The notes: a model not told the origin generated them from the letters alone. A DNA stretch of 64,000 bases from Flagellimonas abyssi (GCF_019457905.1 NZ_JAHZSV010000003.1:124001-188000); one strand, 5' to 3'; counted from the first letter of the stretch, positions 28,783 through 38,577 are shown. A program made the numbers and translations.

Positions 28783-31200
28783 TTATTCATTGCGCAGACC
28801 TTTGGTCGGTTGTAAAAAGGCCGCTCCTATGGATTGATAGCTGATGGTCAGTACGGCAATGCACAGGGCGATGACCCCTGCCATTAAAAAAACTTCCCAT
28901 CCAATACTGATTCTGTAAGCGAAACCTTCCAACCACCTGTTCATCAAATACCAGCCTATAGGTGTGGCAATCACAATTGAAATGATGATAAGTTTCAGAA
29001 AGTCAAAAGTGAGCAGTTTATAAATATTTTGGAAGGGCGCGCCGAGCACTCTACGAATGCTTATCTCCTTTCTTCGCTGCTCTACCATAAATGCTGATAG
29101 GGCAAACAGGCCCAGACAGGCCACAAGAATGGCAAATAAGGCAAAACTGTTGAATATTTTGCCCATTCGCTGTACATCTTCGTGCATTTGGGCAAATTCC
29201 TGCTCCAAAAAAGAGTAGTTGAGTGCTTGATTTGGAACATTTCTGTTCCAAACTTGCTCAATGGCAGCGAGCGCATCGGTCGGGTTTCCTTTTTCAAGTT
29301 TTACCGAAACAGCTCCATTGTCCTTTCCTATGACCAATGACAATGCGGAGATATCCTCTTTCAAGGATTTAAAATGAAAATCCTCTATCACCCCTATAAT
29401 CTCAAAAACTTGGCTGTTGTTGTCCAATTTTTTACCGATTGGATCCTTTAGACCAAGCTCTGCGGCCATTTTGTTATTGATGACTATCGAATTGATGGAA
29501 TCGTAGGCAAAGTCCTTTGAAAAAGTTCTACCCTTATCCAATTGGATTCCCAAGGTTTCGGTATAACCATAGTCAACCTTCCAAATCTGTGCAGCTACAC
29601 CTCTTCCTCCATCATCCTGGCCATCGACCATAAAGGTGTTTCCATTTCGGCTCCCTCCATCAATGGGCAAATAGTTGGTGGATGTCACACTTTTCACCTG
29701 AGATAATGATGATAATTGTTGTTTAAATGATTCTATTTTGTTGTCAAGAATATGGGTTCCCTCCAGCACTACCACACGTTCCTTATCATATCCCAATTCC
29801 TTGCTGACGATATAGTCCATCTGGCGGTAGATGATCAATGTGCCAATAATCAGGATCACCGAAGTGGTAAATTGAAAGATGACCAATCCACTGCGCAGTC
29901 TGCCACTTTTGCTGCCCACGCTCAAGGAACCTTTAAGAACATTGGCCGGTTTAAAGGCAGATAGGTAAAACGCCGGATAAATTCCTGCCAAAACACCTAC
30001 AAACAATGCAGCAACAAGCAATACGGGCACAAACCACCAATCGCTCCATGGGAGTTCAATGTCTTTTGAAGCGATTTCATTAAAGAACGGTAGCAGTCCC
30101 CAAGCCAAGAACACACCTAGCACAAAAGAAATAACACTGAACATGACCGATTCGGTCAAAAATTGGTTGACCAAACTGTTCCTAAATGCCCCTATGGTCT
30201 TTCTTAAACCCACTTCTTTGGCCCTATTGGCTGATTTGGCCGTGGAAAGATTGATAAAGTTGATAATGGCCAAGAGCAGTACAAAAATGGCTATGGCCGC
30301 AAAGAGCCATACAAACTTGACATCGCCATGCTTCAATCCATCCTGCATTTTTAGGTCCGATTTCAGGTAAATGTCCGTTACCGGTTGCAGTTTGTACTCA
30401 GCGGTCCGCAGTACATCTATAAAACTGGCCGAGCGGCCCCTTTCCATTTGCGCCGGAATAATGTATTTTTCAACAATGGAAGACATTTTTTGTTCCAATT
30501 CCCGAATATCGGTGTTCGGATTGACCAACACATAGGTAAAATAGTTCTGGTTGGTCCAGCTTCCATTGGTGTCCTCCACAGGAAGCATAAAATCAAAATT
30601 CAGGTGCATATTTTTTGGAATATCCTCCATTATCCCTGTTACGGTGTAGGGTTCGGAAGTGTCATTGTCCAAAAAGACTACTTGGTCTATGGCATTTCCG
30701 TTCGGGAAGTATTTGTTCGCTTTAGACCTAGAAATTACGATGCTCTTTGGATTGGTCAACGCAGTTGTCGGGTCTCCCTGTTCCAGTTCGATTTCCAAAA
30801 TCTCAAAAGCCTCCTGATCCGCAATGATAAAGTTCTCTTCAAAAGTGTTCTCCTGTGCCCCGTTTATCCTAAAACCTCGTTTGCCCGCACCAAAGATTTC
30901 AATGGTGTTCACTTTTCCCGCCTTGGTTATTTCGGCAAAATCAGATTGGAGTGCATCGGAAAAAGGCAATTGAAAGTGGGTGCTCTTCATTACCTCTCCT
31001 TGAATCTCACCTTGGAACACCACTCGGTATATGTGGTCTTTGTTTTGGTAATGGGTATCATAACTGGATTCATTGCCGATGAAAAGGGTGATCAAAAGAC
31101 AGGCCGCGATACCAACGGCAAACCCACCTATTTTTATAAATGTGAAGAGCTTGTCCTTTTTAATACTTCTCCATGCGATATTTAAGTGGTTCTTGAACAT
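28783..31200 (-). CDS. ABC transporter permease, FtsX/MacB type (seventh from distal end)
   Basis: An 805-aa permease starting MFKNHLNIAWRSIKKDKLFT. Coupling motifs are RAKEVGLRKTIGA near residue 324 and RRKEISIRRVLGA near 707. The second departs from the KEIGhRKVhGA pattern of the others (Ser for Gly, Arg for Lys), and the tail QPTKGLRNE departs from NPhKSLRxE. Its leader is nearly identical over about 24 bp to that of the next gene upstream. Confidence 0.92.
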   Translation of the reverse strand: MFKNHLNIAWRSIKKDKLFTFIKIGGFAVGIAACLLITLFIGNESSYDTHYQNKDHIYRVVFQGEIQGEVMKSTHFQLPFSDALQSDFAEITKAGKVNTIEIFGAGKRGFRINGAQENTFEENFIIADQEAFEILEIELEQGDPTTALTNPKSIVISRSKANKYFPNGNAIDQVVFLDNDTSEPYTVTGIMEDIPKNMHLNFDFMLPVEDTNGSWTNQNYFTYVLVNPNTDIRELEQKMSSIVEKYIIPAQMERGRSASFIDVLRTAEYKLQPVTDIYLKSDLKMQDGLKHGDVKFVWLFAAIAIFVLLLAIINFINLSTAKSANRAKEVGLRKTIGAFRNSLVNQFLTESVMFSVISFVLGVFLAWGLLPFFNEIASKDIELPWSDWWFVPVLLVAALFVGVLAGIYPAFYLSAFKPANVLKGSLSVGSKSGRLRSGLVIFQFTTSVILIIGTLIIYRQMDYIVSKELGYDKERVVVLEGTHILDNKIESFKQQLSSLSQVKSVTSTNYLPIDGGSRNGNTFMVDGQDDGGRGVAAQIWKVDYGYTETLGIQLDKGRTFSKDFAYDSINSIVINNKMAAELGLKDPIGKKLDNNSQVFEIIGVIEDFHFKSLKEDISALSLVIGKDNGAVSVKLEKGNPTDALAAIEQVWNRNVPNQALNYSFLEQEFAQMHEDVQRMGKIFNSFALFAILVACLGLFALSAFMVEQRRKEISIRRVLGAPFQNIYKLLTFDFLKLIIISIVIATPIGWYLMNRWLEGFAYRISIGWEVFLMAGVIALCIAVLTISYQSIGAAFLQPTKGLRNE

Positions 31201-31233
31201 ACTATTGATTTGATCGTTTTTTGATTGATTTTT

Positions 31234-33615
31234 TTATTCTGCTTTCAGACTTTTGGTCGGGTTGGCCAACGCTGCCCTTATAGACTGAAAGCTGACCGTT
31301 ACAAGCGCTATACCCAAAGCAATACATCCAGACAAAGCAAACACCCACCATTGAATTTTGATTCGATATGCAAAACCTTCCAGCCAATTCTCCATGGAAA
31401 AATAGGCAAACGGAAATCCTATGACCAGACCTACCAGTACTAGCTTTGTAAAATCAGCAGATAGCATTTGGCTTATTTTGGCCACAGATGCTCCCAATAC
31501 CTTTCGTATGCCAATTTCCTTTCTTCGTTGTTCCGCCGTATAAGCTGCCAAGCCAAAAAGACCCAATGCGGCCACAAAAATGGCCAACATACAGAACACA
31601 ACACTAATCTGTCCTGTTCGTTTTTCCTTGGCGTACAATCTTGCAATATTTTGATCCAAAAAGGAATAATTGAAATCCAGATTAGTAACGACTTTGGTAA
31701 AGGTTCCTTTAAGTTCCTCCACAGTGTTGGCCAAATTGCCAGACTTAAACCGCACAAGCATATAAGATTTGCCTTCTCCTGAATTATTGTGAAATGCATA
31801 GGCTCCAATAGGTTGGTGCAACGATTCATAATTAAAGTCATCCACCACTCCCACTACGGTCTGTGGAACCCCGATAAAGACTTCCTTTCCAATGGCCTCT
31901 TCCGGGGAATACCCCAAAAAATCAACCGCTTTTTTATTCAGGACCACTTCAACCAAAGTATCTGTTTCACTTTTGAATTCGGGCAAACTTTCTCCTGCCA
32001 AAAGCTGTAGTTTGAGTGCGTTAACAATACCTGCATCGGTCACGTTGGTCTGGATATTGAGCCCTTTATTGTCCGTGCCTTTTTTTCGAAGTGTTCGCCC
32101 GCTCACATCCATTCCGGGATACCCCTGTACCATGGATACAGCAGTTACTTCTGACAGTTTTTTAAACTCTTGCTCCAGAGCATTACGGTTTTCTTCCCCG
32201 CTCAATCCTCCAATAGAAATAGCCATCACATTGTCCGCAACAAAACCCAAGTTCTTGTTCTGGATATATTTTGTTTGTTGATAGATGACCATAACCCCAA
32301 CTATCAATGCTGCCGAAGCGGCAAATTGCATTACCACAAGACCTTTTCTGATCACCAAATTCCCTTTTCCACGATTTAAGGAAGGTGATAGAATTTCTTT
32401 TGGCAAAAACTTGGATAGGTAAAGCGATGGGTATAGGCCAGATACTAGCGTCGTAATACCCCATACACCTAAAGTTGCGGATGCAAAAGCTGGTGTCAAC
32501 AGCAGACCCATGGTCAAACTTTGGTTTGTTAAGGCATTAAAACTGGGCAATAACAACATAGTCAGTATAATGCCCAGCACAATGGAAATTGCCGTGATGA
32601 GTCCTGCTTCCAGATAAAATCTCCACACTAAGGATTTTGAAGAGGCTCCCAGGGTTTTGCTTATTCCCACTTCCTTGGAACGCTTTTGGGAACGGGCCGT
32701 AGTAAGGTTCATGTAGTTGATACAAGCAATCAAAAGAATCAAAATGGCTAAATAGGTAAGGTTGCGAACCTCGTTGATATCCCCAATATGAGAAGCATAA
32801 CCGCTAGCAAAAGATGCCGAATATAAGTGTACCTTTTCCAAAGGTTGTAGACCAAACGTGTACCATTGGCCCTCTTTTTCAATATTTGCCTTCAGCATTT
32901 GGTCAATTTGTGCCTGAGTGGCCTTTACGGAAACATTCTTCTTTAATAAACAATAAGTCTCAAAACTGGCATTGCTCCAAGATTTTCTGTCGTAGAACCA
33001 ATATCCGTTGCTCGACGCCATAATGTCCGCATCAAGGGTACTGTTTTCAGGGAAATCCTTGTATATTCCTGTTACCTCAAGCTCACGATTGTTATCGACC
33101 ACTATGGTTTGTCCGATCGGATTTTGGTCGCCAAAATAGGTTTGGGCGGCTTTTTCGGAAAGAATTACCGTACCGGGTCTGTCCAAGGCGCCGGTAGAAC
33201 TTCCTTTAACCATTTCAATATCAAAAATGGTAAGCAGCTCCTTATCTACCCAATAAAAAAGGTTTTCGGTAAAGTTTTGATTATTAATGCGCAATGAGGC
33301 GGGGTCGCCAAAATTATGTTTCAACAACCTTGCGGCACTTTCCACATTCGTCACCTCTTCTTTCATGGCCAAGGCCGTTACCGGAGGTACTGTGGCCCAG
33401 GTCTCAAAACCAAAATCTCCATTGGTTTTTAATAAAACCCGTTGGATCCTGTCTTTCTTTGGAAACATGGAGTCAAAGCTCCTTTCGTAGGAAATGAACA
33501 GAAAAAGCAACATCACAATAGTGAGGCCTATAGAAAGTCCTACTATATTTATTATTGAAAAAAGTCTATTAGACTTGAGATTTCTCCACGCTACCTTTAG
33601 ATTGTTCCTGAACAT
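31234..33615 (-). CDS. ABC transporter permease, FtsX/MacB type (first in transcription order)
   Basis: A 793-aa permease, first of the eight to be transcribed, 41 bp after the proximal ATPase. It starts MFRNNLKVAWRNLKSNRLFS and ends NPTKSLKAE. Coupling motifs are RSKEVGISKTLGA near residue 310 (Ser in place of the conserved Arg) and RRKEIGIRKVLGA near 694. Membrane topology follows the other copies: two sets of four helices with two large periplasmic domains. Confidence 0.92.
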   Translation of the reverse strand: MFRNNLKVAWRNLKSNRLFSIINIVGLSIGLTIVMLLFLFISYERSFDSMFPKKDRIQRVLLKTNGDFGFETWATVPPVTALAMKEEVTNVESAARLLKHNFGDPASLRINNQNFTENLFYWVDKELLTIFDIEMVKGSSTGALDRPGTVILSEKAAQTYFGDQNPIGQTIVVDNNRELEVTGIYKDFPENSTLDADIMASSNGYWFYDRKSWSNASFETYCLLKKNVSVKATQAQIDQMLKANIEKEGQWYTFGLQPLEKVHLYSASFASGYASHIGDINEVRNLTYLAILILLIACINYMNLTTARSQKRSKEVGISKTLGASSKSLVWRFYLEAGLITAISIVLGIILTMLLLPSFNALTNQSLTMGLLLTPAFASATLGVWGITTLVSGLYPSLYLSKFLPKEILSPSLNRGKGNLVIRKGLVVMQFAASAALIVGVMVIYQQTKYIQNKNLGFVADNVMAISIGGLSGEENRNALEQEFKKLSEVTAVSMVQGYPGMDVSGRTLRKKGTDNKGLNIQTNVTDAGIVNALKLQLLAGESLPEFKSETDTLVEVVLNKKAVDFLGYSPEEAIGKEVFIGVPQTVVGVVDDFNYESLHQPIGAYAFHNNSGEGKSYMLVRFKSGNLANTVEELKGTFTKVVTNLDFNYSFLDQNIARLYAKEKRTGQISVVFCMLAIFVAALGLFGLAAYTAEQRRKEIGIRKVLGASVAKISQMLSADFTKLVLVGLVIGFPFAYFSMENWLEGFAYRIKIQWWVFALSGCIALGIALVTVSFQSIRAALANPTKSLKAE

Positions 33616-33656
33616 GTGATTGATTTGATCGTTTTTTTGATTGATGACATAAACTC

Positions 33657-34352
33657 CTATATCATGGCCTTTAATGGTTTGTTCTGACTTTCGGTCACGA
33701 TTTGACCGTCGAATAAATTGATTACCCTGTGCGCATAATGCGAATCCCTATCGGAGTGTGTTACCATAACAATGGTGGTCCCCTCTTGGTTCAGCTCGGT
33801 CAACAGGTTCATTACCTCTATACCGTTTTTGGAATCCAAGTTACCGGTCGGCTCATCCGCCAAGATCAGTTTTGGATTGGTGACCACGGCTCTTGCGATG
33901 GCAACCCTTTGCTGTTGACCCCCGGAAAGTTGTTGGGGAAAGTGCTTTTCTCGGTGTGCGATTTTCATGCGTTCCAGTACCTTCTGCACTTTTTCTTTGC
34001 GCTCGGCCTTGTTCATCTTAAGGTAGATCAATGGCAGTTCCACGTTTTCAAAAACAGTGAGCTCATCGATCAGGTTAAAGCTTTGGAACACAAAGCCCAG
34101 ATTCCCCTTTCGCAATTGGGTCCGTTGACTTTCCTTTAATCCGCCGACTTCGTGCCCTGCGAAGTTGTAGCTTCCCTGCGTAGGGTTGTCCAACATCCCT
34201 ATAATGTTCAACAAGGTTGACTTTCCACATCCGGAGGGGCCCATGATCGCCACAAATTCCCCTTCTTCAACCTTAAGGTTTACGCCATTTAGGGCCAAGG
34301 TTTCCACTTCTTCTGTTCGGAAACTTTTTTTAAGATCTGTAATTTTTATCAT
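33657..34352 (-). CDS. ABC transporter ATP-binding protein, MacB/LolD type (proximal copy)
   Basis: A 231-aa ATPase with a fully canonical motif set: Walker A GPSGCGKST near residue 40, Q-loop FVFQSFNLIDE, signature LSGGQQQRVAIARAV near 143, Walker B LILADEPTGNLDS near 163 and H-loop VTHSDRD. I place the start at ATG 34350-34352 (MIKITDLKKSF), since MacB-type ATPases begin within a few residues of this strand. An in-frame ATG at 34400 would add 16 polar residues and is possible. It is the likely energy source for the permeases that follow, directly after the HlyD adaptor gene. Confidence 0.93.
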   Translation of the reverse strand: MIKITDLKKSFRTEEVETLALNGVNLKVEEGEFVAIMGPSGCGKSTLLNIIGMLDNPTQGSYNFAGHEVGGLKESQRTQLRKGNLGFVFQSFNLIDELTVFENVELPLIYLKMNKAERKEKVQKVLERMKIAHREKHFPQQLSGGQQQRVAIARAVVTNPKLILADEPTGNLDSKNGIEVMNLLTELNQEGTTIVMVTHSDRDSHYAHRVINLFDGQIVTESQNKPLKAMI

Positions 34353-34417
34353 TGTAATGGTTGTTTGATTGCTTGTTAAAGACTGTTCATTTTTGATCAT
34401 TGTTACATTTCTGCGGA

Positions 34418-35668
34418 TTATTTCAATACAATCCGTTCCGCATCGCCAAAACTATCGTAGTTACTGGTAATGACCTGTTCTCCAGGCTGAAGTCCCTCAA
34501 GGACCTCATAATATCTTGAGTTTTGTTTGCCCAATCGCACATTGCGCTTAATGGCCTCATTGCCATCGGGACTTACCACGAACACCCATTGTCCTCCCGT
34601 GCTTTGGAAAAAACCTCCTTTGGGAAGCAACATGGCATCGTTGGATTCGCCCAGTTGCAATCGTATGTTGTAGCTCTGACCTGCTCTTATGGTTTCGGGT
34701 TTTTCGTCCACAAAAACCAAATCGACCCTAAACCTGCCGTTCCGTACTTCGGGGTAAACCTTGCGCAAGCGCAGTTTGTACTCGTTTCCATTTCGCTCCA
34801 AAGAAGCGGAAAGGTCTCTCTTTACACGGTCAATATAATGCTCATCGATATCCGCTTCGATTTTAAAATCGGTCAGTACATTGATCTGGCCGATACGCTG
34901 TCCCTGTGAAATGTTCTGGCCTATCTCGGCATCCAAAAAGCCCAATTGGCCATCGGCCGGGGCTCGAACGTTCAAGTGGTCCAACCGCTCGTAGACCATG
35001 GACAATGTTTTCTGCATACGATCTAGGTCCGTATCCAGTCCCTTTAATGAGGTTTCTCTCAATTCATCATCCTGCTCGGTCTGTAACTTTACTATTTCGT
35101 ATTGTTTTTGTGCCAATTCGTAATCTTCCTTGGATTTTAGGTATGTTTCTTTGGAAACCAGTTCCTCTTCATATAGCTCTTTGTTCTGCTCGTAAGCTCG
35201 TTTTAAGCGTTGCACATCGTATTGTGCAGTGGCCAAGGATTTTCTGCCCTCCACTTGTCTGGAATCAAAAGTAAGTTTGGTGGAACGTAGATCGTTCTGT
35301 TTAAGGGCCAAGTTGCTTTCGCTTGCCAAAATTTGCTCGTACAGGGCCATGTTCTCCAATTTAAGAATAATGTCCCCTTGCTTGACCATGGAACCTTCTT
35401 CGATCAATTTTTCGGATACCCGGCCTCCTTCATAGGCATCCATATAAATGGTGGCGATAGGTGCCACGTTTCCATTTATGGTTATGTAGTCGTCAAATTT
35501 GCCGGCGGTCACCGAGGAGATGGACAAGCGATCCTTCTCTGTCCTAAAGGTGGACATGGAGCTGGCAAAAATCAACTTATAGCCAACGAACAAGAGCAAT
35601 ATGCCCAAAGCGATGTAGCCGTAATGCTTGAGTTTAAGTCCTTTCTTTTTCTCTAATTGTATATCCAT
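34418..35668 (-). CDS. HlyD/MacA-type periplasmic adaptor of an efflux machine
   Basis: A 416-aa membrane-fusion protein. One N-terminal membrane anchor (GYIALGILLLFVGYKLIFAS, about 16-35) is followed by a barrel/lipoyl half (YEGGRVSEKLIEEGSMVKQG near 88). A long alpha-hairpin (about 110-215, with DVQRLKRAYEQNKELYEEE) comes next, then the second lipoyl half (VRAPADGQLGFLDAEIGQNI near 238) and beta-barrel domains to the end. It should bridge an inner-membrane permease with TolC. The gene lies 8 bp after tolC and precedes the ATPase, so all three are one transcript. Confidence 0.93.
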   Translation of the reverse strand: MDIQLEKKKGLKLKHYGYIALGILLLFVGYKLIFASSMSTFRTEKDRLSISSVTAGKFDDYITINGNVAPIATIYMDAYEGGRVSEKLIEEGSMVKQGDIILKLENMALYEQILASESNLALKQNDLRSTKLTFDSRQVEGRKSLATAQYDVQRLKRAYEQNKELYEEELVSKETYLKSKEDYELAQKQYEIVKLQTEQDDELRETSLKGLDTDLDRMQKTLSMVYERLDHLNVRAPADGQLGFLDAEIGQNISQGQRIGQINVLTDFKIEADIDEHYIDRVKRDLSASLERNGNEYKLRLRKVYPEVRNGRFRVDLVFVDEKPETIRAGQSYNIRLQLGESNDAMLLPKGGFFQSTGGQWVFVVSPDGNEAIKRNVRLGKQNSRYYEVLEGLQPGEQVITSNYDSFGDAERIVLK

Positions 35669-35676
35669 GGTTTATT

Positions 35677-37011
35677 TTAGTTGATGTTAAATATGGGCAG
35701 ACCGCTGTAAAAATCAATGGTACTTTGATTGACTTTTAACCTTAATCCCACCTGTAAGTTCTCGTTCTGTGCCACCCCGAAAAGGTTCTTGGCCTGAAAC
35801 AGTTCCAATGCATTGATCAATCCCTTTTCATATCTTTTTTGAGCAATGGTGAAAGCCAATTCCTGTGCATCTACCTTTTGTAAGCTCTGCTCATATTCCG
35901 CAATAAGTGCACGGTTGTCCTGAACTAATTGTTGCAACAGTTTGAACAGTTCCTGCTCTTGTATCTCAAGGTTGTTCTTGGCCTGCATATAGGCTATCTT
36001 TTGCTGTTTTACCCTGGAGTGATTGGCCCAGCCATTGGTAATCGGAATGTTCAACTGGGCACCGACAAACTTGGATTGGTTGTCGTTGAACTGGGTCTTA
36101 AATGGGATTACATTGCCGTTGTCATCCACATTGGTCTCAAAATAACTGGTTCCGTAACCTGCAAAAAGGGATAAAGAGGGGAATAGGTCTCCCCTTGTGG
36201 CCTGCATCTGCTTTTTGGCCGCGGAAACACGATACTCCTGTGCTTTTACCAAGGGAACAAATCCGCGGGCCGACCGATACAGCGAATCCAAGGTCACATC
36301 TCGGTTAGGTGAGGTCTCTTCAAGGGTTTCTTGGATCTCAATGTCCGTAGCACCGATAAGGTTCATTTCTTGTAAAAGCACCAGTTTGGCATTTGTCAAT
36401 TGGTTGCGGTTCTGGGTCAATAGAAACTTATCCCCCAAAAGATTGGATTCAGCTTCGTAAAGATCGGCCCCTGCCATCAATCCCAATTCTACTTGTTTTT
36501 CGACCAAATCGTAATTGGCCTGCGAAATTTCGAGCTGCTCCAAAGTATTGGCCACCAAACCTTGAAAGAATTTGATGTCGTAAAACGCACTCATCACCCT
36601 AAAGGCCAACAAGAACTTTTCCTGTAGAATGTCCTCTTGGGTTGCCTTATAAATAAATTTTGATGCTCTTATCGAATTCATTTTTTGAAAACCGCGGAAC
36701 AGGTCCAAACTGGCATTAAGCGAATAGTTGTTACTGAAGAATTCCGTATTCACAAAATCGTTGGTTTGCGGATCTGCAGACCTACCGTATCTAATACTAT
36801 AATCGGTAGAACCGCTTACCGATGGCAACAGGTCACGTATGGACTGCCGATAAGATTCCCTGCTGGATTCATTGTTGTACGAGGTATTCTTTACCTGAAG
36901 GTTGTGTTCAATGGCATAATCCACACATTCTTCCAGCGTCCAAACCTCTTGGGCAGCACCAATGAAAGAAGCCAATAATAGAAAGGTTGTTATGTTTATT
37001 TTTAGATTCAT
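35677..37011 (-). CDS. TolC family outer-membrane efflux channel
   Basis: A 444-aa protein with a signal peptide (MNLKINITTFLLLASFIGAAQ) and the long helical repeats of the OEP family. A first helix pair starts at LEECVDYAIEHNLQVKN and a second half at SLYRSARGFVPLVKAQEYRV. The ELFKLLQQLVQDNRALIAEY and RYEKGLINALELFQAKN helices near the end are typical of the second half. It would form the trimeric exit duct. It is the first gene of the block, and the 204-bp gap to the divergent response regulator must hold its promoter. I could not find a convincing TAnnTTTG or GG-N10-GC (sigma-54) element on the minus strand there. Confidence 0.93.
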   Translation of the reverse strand: MNLKINITTFLLLASFIGAAQEVWTLEECVDYAIEHNLQVKNTSYNNESSRESYRQSIRDLLPSVSGSTDYSIRYGRSADPQTNDFVNTEFFSNNYSLNASLDLFRGFQKMNSIRASKFIYKATQEDILQEKFLLAFRVMSAFYDIKFFQGLVANTLEQLEISQANYDLVEKQVELGLMAGADLYEAESNLLGDKFLLTQNRNQLTNAKLVLLQEMNLIGATDIEIQETLEETSPNRDVTLDSLYRSARGFVPLVKAQEYRVSAAKKQMQATRGDLFPSLSLFAGYGTSYFETNVDDNGNVIPFKTQFNDNQSKFVGAQLNIPITNGWANHSRVKQQKIAYMQAKNNLEIQEQELFKLLQQLVQDNRALIAEYEQSLQKVDAQELAFTIAQKRYEKGLINALELFQAKNLFGVAQNENLQVGLRLKVNQSTIDFYSGLPIFNIN

Positions 37012-37215
37012 AGTGTATTACTGTGCCAAACTGTATTCTATTCTTATGCCAAAATATTTTAAAATTGATTATCAGACAGTTACACTCAATAAAGCGTGCT
37101 CAAGATAAAGCAGGTGTAAAAATTTTGTACAAAAAATGTCCAAATATTTTACAATAAGGCAGGCCATATTGAAGCAATTACTAGTTTTAGCTGTCCATTT
37201 GAATACTGTTATCCA

Positions 37216-38574
37216 ATGATTGATGCCAAAATATTAGTGGTCGATGATAATAAGAGTGTGCTGAGTGCTCTGGAAATTCTTTTACAGTTTGAGTATAAAA
37301 GTGTTCAAACCATCTTCAACCCCAACCAGATTTCTTCCTTTCCAAATCTTGAGGATATGGACATTGTATTGTTGGACATGAACTTCTCCGCTGGTGTCAA
37401 CACCGGAAATGAAGGATTGTATTGGCTCAACGAAATTAAAAAAAGGTCCCCTAACACATCGGTAATTATGATGACCGCCTACGGGGCCGTTGATTTGGCG
37501 GTAAGGGCATTAAAACAGGGGGCTTCTGACTTTGTACTGAAACCTTGGAACAACGAGCGGTTGATGACCACGGTGAAATCTGCTTACGAACTTCGAAAAT
37601 CGAAGCAGGAAATACACAACCTCAAGAAAAAGGAGAACAATTTAAAACAGGTCATTAATCAGGATCGTAATTTTATCATCGGCCAGTCCAAAGCACTGAC
37701 CTCTGTGCTCAACCTCGTGGCCAAGGTTGCGAAAACCGACGTTAATGTACTGATCACGGGTGAGAATGGCACTGGAAAAGAATTGATAGCCCGTGAGCTG
37801 CACCGTCTTTCCAACAGAAAAAATGAAGTTTTTATAGGTGTGGATATGGGATCCATTGCTGAGAATTTATTCGAAAGCGAGCTTTTTGGCCACACCAAAG
37901 GCTCCTTTACCGATGCCAAGGAAGATCGAGCGGGCAAGTTTGAGGCCGCCCATCAAGGTAGTTTGTTCTTGGATGAAATCGGAAACCTTTCATTGCAGAT
38001 GCAGGCCAAATTATTGTCCTCCATCCAGAACAAATCAGTGGTACGCGTGGGTTCCAATAAGCCTACAGAAGTAGATATCAGATTGATATGTGCGACCAAC
38101 TGCAATTTGGAACAAATGGTTGCCGATGGACTCTTCCGGGAAGATCTAGTGTACCGTATCAACACCATCCATATTGAGGTGCCACCACTTCGCGAACGCG
38201 ATGGGGACATTTTAGTGCTTGCCGATTTTTTCCTGAAAAAGTTTGCTCACAAATATGATAAATCGGGCCTGCGAATGAATCAGGCGTCCCAGGAGAAACT
38301 GATGGAATATCCCTGGCCCGGAAATGTACGGGAGCTGCAACATACCATGGAACGTGCCGTAATATTATCTGACGGTAACGTACTTAAACCATCGGATTTT
38401 TTGCTGCATGCCAAGCCCATGCAATCCATGGACAGCGAACCCATGACCCTAAATGAAATGGAGCAACAGATGATCAACAGGGCCTTGGAGCAGAACGAGG
38501 GAAACTATAGTGCAGCTGCAGAACAATTGGGCATATCTCGCCAAACGCTCTACAATAAGTTGAAAAAAAAGTGA
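37216..38574 (+). CDS. NtrC-type sigma-54-dependent response regulator
   Basis: A 452-aa regulator: receiver domain 1-120 (VVDDNKS acidic pair, phospho-Asp in VLLDMNF, Lys in VLKPWNN), AAA+ sigma-54 activation domain about 155-390, and a Fis-type helix-turn-helix at the end (YSAAAEQLGISRQTLYNKLK). Walker A is GENGTGKE. The sigma-54 contact loop reads GSFTDA instead of GAFTGA (37900-37917). Sensor motif LFREDLVYRIN and PWPGNVRELQ are present. It is divergent from the TolC-ABC block and next to its kinase, so it most likely controls that block. Confidence 0.94.
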   Translation: MIDAKILVVDDNKSVLSALEILLQFEYKSVQTIFNPNQISSFPNLEDMDIVLLDMNFSAGVNTGNEGLYWLNEIKKRSPNTSVIMMTAYGAVDLAVRALKQGASDFVLKPWNNERLMTTVKSAYELRKSKQEIHNLKKKENNLKQVINQDRNFIIGQSKALTSVLNLVAKVAKTDVNVLITGENGTGKELIARELHRLSNRKNEVFIGVDMGSIAENLFESELFGHTKGSFTDAKEDRAGKFEAAHQGSLFLDEIGNLSLQMQAKLLSSIQNKSVVRVGSNKPTEVDIRLICATNCNLEQMVADGLFREDLVYRINTIHIEVPPLRERDGDILVLADFFLKKFAHKYDKSGLRMNQASQEKLMEYPWPGNVRELQHTMERAVILSDGNVLKPSDFLLHAKPMQSMDSEPMTLNEMEQQMINRALEQNEGNYSAAAEQLGISRQTLYNKLKKK

Positions 38575-38577
38575 TCT

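Noticed and set aside
13475..33615. Array of identical repeats caused by assembly error
   Set aside because: The eight permeases differ in length, motifs and periplasmic sequence, so they are diverged paralogues and not artefactual copies.
37012..37215. A sigma-54 promoter for tolC (a TTTGGCAC-like sequence near 37024)
   Set aside because: The -12 half is not TTGC-like and the transcription start would fall within or after the start codon.
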